64,000 bases of DNA from Malurus cyaneus samueli. Lineage: Eukaryota > Chordata > Aves > Passeriformes > Maluridae. The stretch lies in assembly GCA_009741485.1 (NCBI GenBank), contig CM019216.1, positions 45,764,863 to 45,828,862 of the forward strand, read 5' to 3'. Below, piece by piece: positions 1-13,300 of the stretch. How positions within the stretch are numbered: the stretch's first letter is position 1; every line of letters starts with the position of its first letter. The notes below the pieces were generated by a model. That model was not told where the DNA came from, ran no database searches, and worked only from the letters and a program-made list of their open reading frames with translations. Made by a program: the position numbers and the translations under genes.

Positions 1-1159
1 TGCCTTAGGCAGAAAACAAAAGTTCATTTACAACATACTAATTCTCCATTCTGAAACTGTAGGTTAGATTTAACATGGTATTTTTGAAAGGTAGAGAACA
101 AAAGTATGTTAAAACTATGGAAAGTTTAATATGTAACTTTCAAGATAAAATGCTATTTATAGGTAGAAGTAAAAAAAGTAAATGAAGCTTGGGTAATGTG
201 AAACTTAAAAATCAAATGAGTCCAATTCTTATTATGTTCATGTTGTAAAAAGTAACAGACCAAGAAGTTTGAAGACCTCCAGCTTTTATGAGCCTAAACC
301 ACAAGATTTCACAAGCTTAAATTCCCCTGTCAGCAAAATATACTGTGACATGCTCCTGTAAGAGGTTGTATAATCAAGCGCATGTTCAGTTATTAGACTT
401 CTCAAATTAGACAGCAAATTAAAAGCCATCCCACAATAACACGGTGGAATCATAGCAATTTAATGAGTTCAAAAATCTGTTACTCTTACTTTAAAATATA
501 TTTGTTCATTATCCAACTATTCCTTCAAATTGGAGTCAATAAAACCAGTTCTGCAGCATTTATGGTTTGGAAAAAGCACACAGCAAGTATTTTCTTTGAG
601 CTATCTAACATAACTGAGATCACAAATATGAGTTGTCATTAAAAATCCTCAGTCTTTATACAAAATTATCCCAAAATAATGTTCAAAATCAAGTGAGAGA
701 AGACATAGCTGTAACAAATGTGTCACAGAAACTGAGGGACATTTTGACTTCTCAGAGACTTGTACAGTGTTATTCTTGTACACACAGGGGATTATTATTT
801 TTATAAAGACAGAGGATACCTCTAAGTTCAAACAATTAGTATTGGTAGATATTTAACAGCCCAACAGTGAGCAGACAGAATCAAACAATCTTGTAGTGAA
901 GAAGTGAGACTGTTAACATCCTCCGCCCAAAACTGTAAAAAGTTTTATTCATGTTTAATGTAAAGAACAATGCTAATATAATTAAAACTATCTTCACATA
1001 TTATTCAAAGTATTTTATAATGATTAGGTTGAAAAGTCCTGTGCTACAAATTTCTTTTCAAAGCCAGATTTCATTACTGATTTAATGTACTTAGTTGGTA
1101 ATAAACTACCAGCAATTAAATTGTAAGGGCTTTCCAGTTCTCAAAGACACCATAGTTAC
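1..1159 (-). other. FAM184A: FAM184A intron 9 (partial)
   Basis: AT-rich sequence downstream of the exon 9 donor (GTAACT from 1159). I searched the minus strand for the next family segment after VEDLLDQ and found none. No repeat is recognised. Confidence 0.85.
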
Positions 1160-1306
1160 CTGATCTAAAAGATCTTCAACCTTTTTTTGCCATCCATCCC
1201 TTGCTGCATTTTTTTCACGTTCTTTCAGCTGCAACAGCTGAGTCATGGCTGCCTTCTTGTCCTCTTCATGCTGAAGCCTCAGCTCTTCACGAAGTTTATT
1301 ACATTC
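1160..1306 (-). CDS. FAM184A: FAM184A coding exon 9 (residues 650-698), last exon in window
   Basis: The exon is 147 nt (49 codons), phase 0, with acceptor TTTTTAGACAG and donor CAG|GTAACT. It begins [20 protein letters not shown] and ends [12 protein letters not shown]. Using the CAG at 1309-1307 as the acceptor gives RQ-ECNKL, as in the family. The upstream TAG of the same tract would add three bases and one extra Gln. The following exon is not found in 1-1159, so it lies outside the window. Confidence 0.95.
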
Positions 1307-4300
1307 CTGTCTAAAAACAAAGGTCAAATAACTAAAATACAGTGGGACCTTGCGCAAGAAGTGAAACATAATTAAGATCTCAGTAGTAATTGCAAAATCT
1401 TAATTAACAGAAACATTTGCTTTACATTTCATTTGATAGTTCATTTGCATATAATACACAGTTCATTTCTTCTTAAAGAATAAAAGAAAAAAAATAATAC
1501 TTGCCGAAGATTTTCTGTCCATTTGATTTCCAAGTCACGTGCCATTCTGTCAACTTTGAACTTTTCCTCCTCCCTCATGGCAGCAATCATTGCCTCGTGC
1601 TGTTGTCTCTCCTGATCTAGCTCTCCCTGCAAACATAAACTTTACAATAGAGACCGATCAACAGCAAAAATGTATTTCAAACATGAAATGAGTGTATTTC
1701 TAATAAAAATAGCAGTTACAATCGGCTCACAAACTTGAACTATAACTTCTTCAGTGTGAAAGTCCTAGTTATGCACAATTAATGCCTATACATCTCCTGA
1801 TATTTCTTACTTGTGAAACAGAAGTCTGTATTTCTATATAATGCAATTTTCCAATATTCCTATATAATGCAATATTTTCAAATACCATGGCATTGAATCA
1901 TGGAATAAATTATGCTGCAAAGAACCTCAAAAGGTCATCAAATCCTGTTCACTGCAGGACTCACTTCAGCATTAAAGCAGGTGGTTTAGGTCCTTGCCAA
2001 GAACGCACTCAATTTTATTTTTGATTTTTTTAACCATCAAATATCAGTAGTAAATCTTGAGCTATCTGTTTTGATACAAAGTTCATATATACCTTCTTTC
2101 TGATTCTTGATAGGACAAGCCTGCTAGAAACAAGGTTTCAGTCTGAACACAGACACCACCTTTTAAGCGAGTCATCAATTCCTGTTGAAATTTTAACATT
2201 CTGGGATAATTAGTATCAGGTACTACCAGAAAGGCTAATTACATGGATGCTATTCACCAGTGCTTGCTTCATTCATGAAGAGCAAACATGACTCTCTAAA
2301 TTTAATCAATACTTTTTAAAATGAGACCTTTTCTGCAGCATTTTGATATATTATAAAATCTTTTAAGATTAATGTTATTGCCAGTAACCTGCTACCTGTG
2401 AATATTTCAATGTTTTCATAGGTGAAGAGAGTAATACTAGTTCATAAGAACATTTAGAGACATTATAAAAAATAGAGGAAATTATAAACTGTAATATGGT
2501 GCACATGTAGTGACCTTAGCTGAAAGAAATAAAAAAACATACCAATAACATGTCTCAGGCTGGTTTTGTTATGAAAATATGAAAACAGGTGAAAAAAAAT
2601 TATAGTATTTGCTGCTCTACTTTAAACACTTCTGTGATCTTGTAAATGTACATTATTTACTAAGGAAACAAAAAGCAAATGTTTATCCAGTATTGCAGTC
2701 AATGAGCTATTGACAGACTAATTGACAGTTCTTCTTCCATCTAAGCCAATTAAAATGACAATATATTTGTGCCTAGGCAATTAACTGCTTAATAGCATAA
2801 AGTGGTCACATTTTCTAGGTGATAGTCAGCCATCTTTCAAGATATTATAGCATATATCTAAAAATTATTCTCAAGTTTTTACTGAAATTCTAAACATGAG
2901 CCTGAAATGAAGACTGTGTCCATTATTCAAGGAAAACATGGTATATATGTATTCAAAAAACTTCTCAAAAAGGTTTCAGTGAATTCCAGAACTAGTAAGC
3001 TCTGGATCTTGTTTTACATCACGACACAAACTGTCTGGAGTTACAAAAGTTAACTCACATACTTCCAGGAAATTCTATTAAAGCTCTGAACATATTTTGT
3101 ACAGACACAACTTGGGAGCTAACACTTACATTAACTACACAAGAACATGCTTACAGCACTACCTGTTAAATACTAAAAATATTCTGAAAACAAAAAACAC
3201 CGAGCCCAAAAAACCCCCAATAAAATAAAAATTTTTAAAAACTCAGACCCCCAAACAACCTATCCCAGCTGCCATATTTTTTTAATTCTCTGCTTGAAAT
3301 AAAGCAGAGAATTACATTATCCCCTTTAATTAAGGCATATGTATACACTTTTTTCATATATTTTTTCATGTATACACTGTAACTCTTCTAGCCATTTTAA
3401 AAACAAGACCAAAATTTCTGTGACTGTGCTTTGCACAAGTTATTCTCCAAGAGCACGGTTACCTCAACACTATACAGTGAATCTGTGGTCTCTCGCAGTC
3501 TTGCTCTAGTTAATTCTAGTTCTTTCTGGAGTATTTCCTGAGCTTCTTGAAGACTGGAGATGTGTCCTTCTGCAGTCCCAAGGCCTTGCTCACTTTTTCG
3601 TACCAGGTCTTGCAGACGACACACCTGTGACGTAAGAAAAAAGCTGTAATTTCCCTGATTATTGCTAATGGCAGCCCAGCCTGGTGTTATCCAGTGTTTC
3701 CTAATTCTGATCTAGACAAATTTTTTTTGAACTGCCTCTTCTCCTTTAAAATCACTTAATGTTTCTGTATGAATGAACAAATTTCTGTGATATTATAAAA
3801 GCAAATACTGAATTAAAGGCTTTTTACATTTAAAAAAAACCAATGTATATTTCATGTACTTTGCAAGGGGCTACATAAAAGATCTGAAATTGCCTGCAAC
3901 TTTACCATGAGAAAGCATGTTTTAAGCAAGTTAATGAAAAATATTTCAGAATACATAAACTCTAATCTAATATATCCACTAACTTGTGCTAGGGTATAAG
4001 CTTCTCTGTTTTCAGACCACTACCTGTCCAGCCTGTTTAACATTCAACCTAACATCTGCAGAGCATAATGTAGTAATTTCCTTAAGTGCTGTGTAACAAT
4101 ATTCTTTTTTTCTGCCTGTTTGTGCTTCAACTTCTCCTCTGTAAAATGATGATACTATACTTGTTTGCTTCAAATAAAAATATGGGAAATTGAACACTGT
4201 TCACCAGCTACAAGAAAGAAAAAGCTTTTTAGGTATGTAGGTTGGAAAAACTGAAAAATGGGAGGCAGGGAGGAAAAAAGAACAGCAGTTAATTGGAAAT

Positions 4301-7300
4301 GCATTTTTTGCAGAAGCACTAGTCTATGCTATTGCCTTTGTATGTTGAGATAAATTCACTCATTGGGTCAAGTGTCCCAAGAAAGGATTAGCCTTTGGTT
4401 TACAGGTATGGACAGGTAAAGAGTTATAACCACTGTTTGTTAGAATAATTATATATACTGTTTGTAATACATACAGAGACACTACCCCTCCCTCCCAGTA
4501 CTCTCTCTCTCTCTGTAGGCAACCCATGAAGTATTAAAAAGAGGAGCTCCTTCTCTCTCAGAAAGGAATCCAAAGTTTCTTTGGCATGACAGATCTCAGC
4601 AAAAAACTCATGTAGACGTGTCTGTCTCAGTGCTCCTTTGTGCTACATTCAAACAACCAGTAACTCCCTACAAAGCACTACTACCTGAAGGAGAATCACT
4701 ACAAGAAAAGCTGCCCCAAACCATTTGGGTATCCTGGAAGTGCACTGCTGTCTGTGTACCACAGTAGCAAACCACTGGCATCAATATGAATAGCAGTCCT
4801 GTAGATCTAAAGGATATAGGAGCAGGCAAGAATGCCACTCATAGAGCTTAAGATATATTCTGCTGTTGACAGAGCAATGATGGAGACTGTCTAAAATGAT
4901 TCTTAGAGTCATCATCAGAAATCCTCTGCATGGAAACAGGAAGCCCTTAGATGACTTAGTGACACTCAGATCCAAGCGACACAAACATATCATCATTCTA
5001 AAAGGCCTTGGCTGGTCTTCAGTGAAAAGAAACAAATCTACAGAGTGAACAGCCAGCATCATCCTGAGGCACATGTGAGAAAGCCACTATCCTGACTTAA
5101 CCTGAACTCTCAAAAAAATCTCTGGCAAGTATTTAAGATTACACTGCTCTTAAATAGCTTAGTACTAGAAGCAAGCCTAATGAGGCTTCGACCTTCCTCT
5201 CATCCTTTAGCTAAGATAATTGCCACCAGAATGTCTGTCAAAAAGAAAAGAGGATGGCTTGGGTTCAAAAGCAGCTTTCTCAGCAGGGAAACAGAACTAA
5301 GCTAGTATCCACAGAAAGTAATAAATTCGTGCCTACTGTTAAATGATTTCTGTAACTTAAAGCAAGCCAAGAAAAACAAAGCAACAGTAGCAATGTAAGA
5401 GCTAAGCTAATGATGTGTCAGACACATCACAGGGAAGCTTCTTCCAGGTCAGTGAAGGCATTGAGAAACTGTTATTAGCTGTTAATATAGATCTAAGGGT
5501 AAGCTGTGGTTGCAAGTGAAGCACTTCTTGCACGTGCTCAAGAAAAACAGAGTAATGAAATAAAACATATCTCCTCTCTACTACATGGAGTGGATTTACA
5601 GACCAACCCAAATTTATTGTATGTACACTTTCTCTCATTCTTTCACTATGCAAAATAAACTGTATTACATTTATGATGGCATAGGATTGTATATAAACTC
5701 AAATATTGAATAGCTGCTGGCCCTACTTCCCTATTTGAGTTTATGTTAGTCTTCTATTCCTTATCTACGCCTCTGTTTGGTTAATTCAATGTGCTGATGA
5801 ATTTTCCAAGCCTGAATTTGACAGCAGACAGATAACAAAACCTCATTCTTAGAACACCTGAGGTTACTTCTTTCCAGGAAGGAGAAAGTTTATTGCTCAT
5901 GAACCAAAGGGAAGTTGATAAAGAATAACTAAATTTAAGCCTACAGTGTAAGATAACAGCAGAATGACAATAGTGCTCTCCTCAGATCTAATCCAGCAAC
6001 AGTGAAAGTTAATAAACCACAGAGAAGTTAAAGCTAAAAAGAAATAACTAAATTTCCTGCAATTTTGAAATGAAAAATACAGCCGTGTATAATTTTGTTA
6101 ACACACATAACAAATACATCAAATTTTCATCAATTTGAATGGACATAATCATACTGTTAAAAGAGCAAGTGCAGTTTCAGCTTAAACTGGCCCCATCTCT
6201 AAACTTTGGAGCAAAGATACAGGCAACCCTCAGGAGGAAGCAGTCTCCTGTTTAACAGGCACTTCTGACTGACTGATCAGCAGAGCTGCTAAACTCTAAC
6301 GATGGGAGATCCAGAGAGTGTATAATCTCAGCCATGTCCATCTATCTGCTAGGTCCTACTCCCAAAGTGTAAGTTAACATATATTTTCAGAATATATACC
6401 TTAATGAATAAAAATCAAATAAATTATAATGTCTATTAATATAGCAATGTATTGATATATTTTTAACACAGTAATACGTACTATATTAACGCATAAAATC
6501 TATACTTTAATAAGTTAGTCTATATTTCTGCAAAGGCACTCTTCCCCGTTTATCATATTAAAAGCAGGCAGGTTTTTTCTTTAACTACTTGAGCAAGCCA
6601 TCAGAATGAGAACCCTGCCCTCTCCAGAAGTTGTACAACATAGAAAACAGTAATGAAAAATGTTACCGTAAAATAACATTTAAATTCATATTGAAGTCTG
6701 TCTGAAAGTACACACTAAAATCATATGTAGGGCTTGCTGAACAATAAAGCTGATGAAATATTTTCTTAAAACAAGGCAAAGGTTCCAGAGAAAAACCGAT
6801 GTTTTTGGTATCAGTAGAATGTGTTTCAAGTATTAAAATACTCTGTTATGTAAAGGGCGTGATTTCCAACTCAAAAATTCAAAACTGTCTTGAGATATAG
6901 TTAACATTGATTGCATGTATCAAAACACAGCAAATAATTTGGGTCTTACTATAAGTATTTCACATCATCCTTCAATGAAAATATATGGAGATGATTTGCA
7001 AGTCAGGAAACTGACCAGAATTTATGATATGTTTACAGTAACCAAGTATTGGTTTAAATACAGTCGTATTTACTTATTTAAATACTCCTGACATATTTTG
7101 TGTAAAGATCTGTATATCTAATGAGAAGACAAAAATAAAGAACTGTTTACATCAGCTGTTCAATACCTCCAGCTCTCTCGCTTTGTTAATTTTGTAAAGG
7201 ACAATAAAATCATTGCTCAGAAGGAGTTAACTCATTTGCCATGTTTGAAGAATACTCCAGTCCAAACAGAAATAAGGCATTTCACACTCAACAGCATAGT

Positions 7301-10300
7301 CCTAGATCTGTTTTGAATCTAAGATTATGATTGATGAAATGTGGTAGCTGAAAAAAGTAAGTTAACTCTTGCCTCCTGATTGGCAGAAGTCAGTTTAGTT
7401 GTCAGCTCTTCCTTCATGTTCTCCAGCTGCTGTCGGAGCTGATTCTTATCATCCTCCAAATGTAGTTTCTCCTTCTCAAACTGCTGCTCCAACTCCTTCA
7501 GAAACAGGAAGGACGGAAGAAATATTAAATACTTGCCATACAGTCACTGCAAAATACAGATCGACCATATGGAAATAATTCTAATTGGCATAAATACTTG
7601 CAATCTCAACCAAGAATCACCCTTTCCTTAGCCTGTTAAAGCATGAATATTTATTTCCTTTTGCAACTCAATTGTACGTCTTATGTCTTAATTTTTCAGT
7701 TTATTTTATAATTGAACATCCTTGATTAATCACAAAATAAAGACAAACGGGGCTTTCCTCTCAATTACTTCTCAATTAATTATCCAGAGCTTTACAACTA
7801 TATCCACTTTCAGAGTTTTTCAATCTCAGTTGAAAGAAGAATTTTTCATTTTTTATAAAATTACACTGATAAATCTGCATGACATTCAGCCTTTACCTAT
7901 CTATTTCCTATAAGAAATACCCACAGGAAATAGTAAATCTTAAAATCCAGATTGAACTCTGTAAATATTTTCAGAATGTTGCAATAAATGAAAAAAAAGC
8001 CCTACAGCAAACACCTATAAAATTTATGTAGAAAACACAGAGATCAACAATTAGCTTTCAAGTTTAACTGTATGGAAACAATCAAGTAACACCCGTATTT
8101 TCCTTCAATCTTTATGCATAATAGCCAATTTTTCAAAATAACTGCTGGATGAATTATATTTGTCATAATTTGTCTATGGTGGTGTTTGTGTTTCTGTGTG
8201 TGTGTGTGTTATATATATATATATATACATATACACATATATACATATATATATATACAACATATATATATACATATATATATATACACATATATATATA
8301 TATACATATATATAATGTTAGAAACTTTTACCTTTTTAAAGGAAGATTATGCTTTATTAATATTCAGAATATGAATTCAGAAGAACAATTTCTTTAAAAA
8401 ATACTTTAAAGGAAGCATGTTAAAATTGAGAACTTTATTACGTATTTCAGTGGAAATATACTATACAACACACAATAACACAAAGTTTTAGTGAAGAAAA
8501 TTAAGGTAGCCAAGCAAGGTGCTCCAGAGTCATGCCATACAAGGCTTCAAGGTTTTCTATGGTGCTGGAGGCTCTTTTATTAACAGCTTCCTAGGAGCTC
8601 AGTAGAAATGTAAGATTTAGCATCAACTCAGCATCTCTGTGTAGACCTGAGTTCAGGCTTCTGAAAAATCAGTAATATCTCAGAAACAGCCAGGGAAATA
8701 GACAGACCAGAGCCATGCTTGAAACAAAAAGTACAACTGAAGGTACTGGAAAGATTAGGAAAACAGGGAGAGTGAACTAAAGAGGAAGAGTCACGTTAAA
8801 GTATAAAAGTCTAAGGAAACAAGGCTAACCGCTGCAAGGCAGCAATGTTGAGCCATCCAGCCAATTCCAAGAAGCCACAGAGGCCAAACCTTCCTCATCC
8901 AAACCCAGAGACACCTCAAGTGTTTTGTGTGGGGGTGTCAAGCACATAAAACACATTAAGCAGCTTGTTATTTCTAGCACTGCTTTAGGGTATGTGGAAG
9001 GCAGTAATTTCTGCATATACTGCTTGCACAATCTCTTCATTCATGGCAGAAGCTGGACAAAGAGACAAAACAGAGGGCTACACTGTCACTAACACATTAC
9101 TAAACAAGGTAACTCAAGCAGCTGCCTTCTTCACTGGGTCCAGATGAGTCCACACGTGGGATAAATGCTCATTGCTCAGAAAATCTTGATCAATTTGTCT
9201 TGTTCATGCTGAAATCTGCTGTCTGCAAAATTTCACTTGTGCTATTTAGACCCTATTCTGATAACAGAGTAATTATTTCTCTGATGGTACTTGTCAGTAC
9301 AGCTGTGCAGTACCGCAAAATTATTAGCAACGCTATTTTCATAATCCTCCTGATGCCATTTTTACAGCTCATTTTATAGATGGAAGAATTGAAGCAAAAA
9401 GAAATATTTGAGCTATTTTTTTGAGTCCTACTCTAATTCTGTTGAATTCTCTTCTGTTCCCCAGATGCATTTCCCTGGCTTCCAGTCCCAATGAATACTC
9501 ATATCTTCTGTCCCAAGGCTCCTGGAACTATGTTTCTTCCTCACACAAAATTCAACTCTTCTCTACATTTAAGCTTGACTGTTTTCTTCCTTGGATTACT
9601 TGGTCATCACAATATGTGCTTAGTGAGACAGGTTTGACAGAGGAGACAGCATAATCTGATTAAGATTTAAGATCAGTGAAATCTGATTAAGACTGACCGA
9701 GCTCTTGATCTTAACATCTTCTCATAATTAGTTTTCCCTTGTTGAAATAATTTCACATTTCTCATGCTCATAGAAATGTCCCCTATTTAAACTAATTTCA
9801 TGATTTAAGAAAAAGAAATCGTGATCTCCTTTTGTTCTATTCTCCACATTTTTTATTCAGAAATGAAACAAAAGAAAAAGAAAAATATACTCAGAAACTG
9901 TAAGAGGCACTGTCTTAACACCAGGCATGTTCAAGTTGCAAAGAAAGTAAACCTTAAAAGATCAGATGCAAACATATCTCTGAGAACTACTTCAATTACT
10001 AGGTGACAAAAAAAACCTGTTCAGATTTATTAAAAACTAAGAAAAAACACACTGGCAGAATAATTTACAAAAACAAACTTATCTGAGATGCACATCACTA
10101 ACTACAACCATGTTCCCTGCTATGTTTCCTGTGAGTACATGAGAGGAGTATAACAAAACCTTGAATTAAATCATCTTTTTCCTGTATTTCCTATGTAAGG
10201 CAAAATTTGTGTTAATGCACATACAATCAGAGTAGAAAACAATAATTCAGAAATGGTCCTCTCATCCTGACAAAGAAAAGGCTAATTTTGTGAAACAAAA

Positions 10301-13300
10301 TAAAAGCCTTTCCGTTTCAGGATTCCATTCAAATGTAAAAGTACAGTTGCTGGACAGTGAGTTGTTGGCCTGTACATAATTTATGATGTAAGCTAAAAAC
10401 AGCTGTCATCTTCTGAGTAAATATATAGCCAACTCCTAATAATAAATCTTTTTGTACTTCTGGACTGTCTATGAAAATTTTTAATGTTATAATAATATAA
10501 TCTTTCATCTCCTTCAGAAGAACTGATCTTGCTATACCAACCCTTCTGAATACAGGTCACAAATACCGGGAAAACAGAATTACTATACTTGAAAATACAG
10601 TTGTATAAATCGAGAATTTCTCTTCTGTATGCAGACAAATGACGGTACAAGTGCTTTTTTCTTTTTTTTTCAAACTGTAACAGTTGATTTTTGTTTGATT
10701 ATTAAAAAAATGCAAACCTACCATCTGTAGTTTCTTCTTATCCTTATTAGCATTAGTGTGTGCAGCCTCAATTGCAGTATGGTGTTTCCATGCCAATTCT
10801 TCTAAGGTCTTGGAATGAGCTTCCTTTAACTGTGCAGCCTCTCCTTCCAATCTTGCTTGTAATTTTACCAGCTCCTTCTCATAATATTCACGCTGTGTTT
10901 CCCTTGCTTCATTTACTTTCTATAAAGCACAGGAAAAGGAAACTATTCAATGGTAAAAAATCTGAACAGTAGGAATAAAGAAAATATGAAAATACTACTG
11001 ATGACATAGATCTTGAAAAAATTAACTTACATATAACACAAACTAAGCGAACACTAAGCATTGACTACATGATTTAATAACCAAAAAGGTAATGTAAAAA
11101 GTTCCATGCAAAACAATACATATTTATTAAAAGCCTAATTTTTCCTCTATTTAATCTGAGAAATCAACAATCAGATATCAAGCCTATAGAGAAATTCTGT
11201 TCAGTATTTTCAAACATGTTCAGTTCATTTTTAGCAAATGGCGTTTTAAACTGTTCTTTAATCATTTCACATTTGTCCTTCCTCAGACAATTTAAATACT
11301 AGGCATATACACACAAGGTCATAAATCAAACAAAATTGTTAAAAGATTGTTCAAAGTAGTCTGAACATCATCTGATCTGACTTGCCTCTAATCTCTACAT
11401 TAGTCATTCTTTGTTGCTATATGAGACGAACTTGAAACATACTGGTCATAGTCCAGTCATATCAAACAAAAATTAAGGCATAACGTTTTTTTTCAGAGAA
11501 TCCTCATTTTTTTGTTTTATTCAACTAAAGCATAAAAGTTGTTTAACCTTCTCCAATGCCAGAATTTGCTGCCTTTGTCGCTCATCCAGACTCTGTGTTT
11601 TGCTTTGTAATAAATTTCTTTCCTCTTCCAGCTGGGACAATTTTTCCTTTAATCTAGCCTTTTCTGATTCCAGGTCTCTGATTGTAACTTCTTGAGTCAT
11701 TTGAGTAGCTTGAAGCATTCCAATGTGACCTAAAAACAAAATAGCTCTTTAAAACCTCATAGCATTGGTTTCATGCAATTGAAACCCACGTTCACACTCC
11801 AGTGATAGTACAAATCTAGTGGAAGCTTGCACACTGTCTTCACTGCAATACTTATCACTTGTTTAGTTTTATTGCAAAATGTCCAACAGCAGAACTTTGC
11901 TCCTTTCACTTCAATTTTCCTGGTTCAAAGTTGCATATTGACTGCCAAGAGAAAGCAGAAGTAGGCAATTCTAAGAACACTGAAAAACTGACCCCCACTA
12001 AACCTGCACATTTTTACCCCACAATAAGCTACAAACCAGAAAAAGAAAGCAGAACATTTGACATCTAAAGGAAAAGATGTCATTGTTTCATCAAACTCCA
12101 AATTTAGTTGGCATGCTAGATACATTGCTTTATCTGCTGTAAAACTCATGGAATTACGCTTCATTTTGCTAACATTCTCTGTATAGTAGAGTATGATCTT
12201 AAGTCTTTGCAGGTTGGTGGCTTCCTTTTAATTTCTCTATATATTTAAAACAAACAAACAAACAAATCCCACAAACAAAAGAAGTAAAACTTCAAACTAG
12301 GCAATACAATGATTTGTCATTCATATAAGCAGTTGAAAAAGGTTTACAATTTCAGAAATTTCTGCCTGTTTTTCTTCATGTTGAAAATACTACCACTAGG
12401 TAACTGACTACAGAAGTGAAATTTCTGTTATTTTGGGAAAAGTTTTGGGGTGAATAGAAGACTGTTTGCGAAAAGAGAATTCTTCTAGTTTGGTCCAACT
12501 AAAAGATTAGACTAATTGTTTCCTCAGAATAATTTTTTTTTTTGTAATCTCAATTACCAGGGAAGATTTTGTTGTTTCCCCTGTCATTTTATTATAATCT
12601 TCAAAAATGACAGTTTTAATGATAGTTCAGTTTTAGTAATTGAGTATTGCTTTTAAATTTAAGTTATTAAGAAATAGCTAAGTAAGTGGACTATATGCTG
12701 TTTCTCACATGACAAAATTACTGAGCTTCCCGATTCATTTCCATTTGTTGTTAAAAATAAGATGTGCCAAAAAGGAAACTGCTGCAGCCTTTGTTGCCTG
12801 TGGACACAAATGTGAATGGAAGAACTGTGGGATATATAATGAAATTTGGAAATTAAAAATACTTCCAAAATAATAGTAATTTCATTACAAATGCACACCT
12901 CTAATTGTACTAAGCCCTGAAGAATTCTAAAAATCCTTCCGACCTTTTTGCTTGCAAAACTGAAAACTGAAGAGAAAAACTTAAGACACTGGACAAGCTT
13001 AAGTTCTGTAACATTGAAAAAAATTAACTTCTTTCTAAAGTTTGGCCATTTAAGGAAGGTATTTTCAAACACAGAATTTCAGAATGTACAAAGGAGAATA
13101 ATAAAACAAGAATTTTCAGTTTGTCAGGAAGTATGTCATACATATTTTACTGTAAGCACACACACACTGATCTAGAGCTTTTGTCCTTGCAATACCTACA
13201 CACAAGACAGGATTCCCATTCCTGATGCTTTACACAAAAGGTATGGAATGCAGCAGTTTCCTTGCAAGTTGGGAATCTCAGGATAAACGGAAGAAGAATA

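Larger units (their letters stand above)
1627..3462 (-). other. FAM184A: FAM184A intron 7, 1,836 bp
   Basis: GT-AG intron with donor GTAACC and acceptor TTTGCAG. It contains a degraded CR1-like segment (about 1888-2035) and a perfect 13-bp inverted repeat (3283-3314). The rest is AT-rich and unremarkable. Confidence 0.92.

Noticed and set aside
649..831. 60-codon minus frame that might have been the next FAM184A exon
   Set aside because: The translation is not coiled-coil-like and does not match the segment that follows VEDLLDQ in the family.
8149..8397. Tyr/Ile/His-repeat frames
   Set aside because: They are translations of the TG/TA microsatellite.
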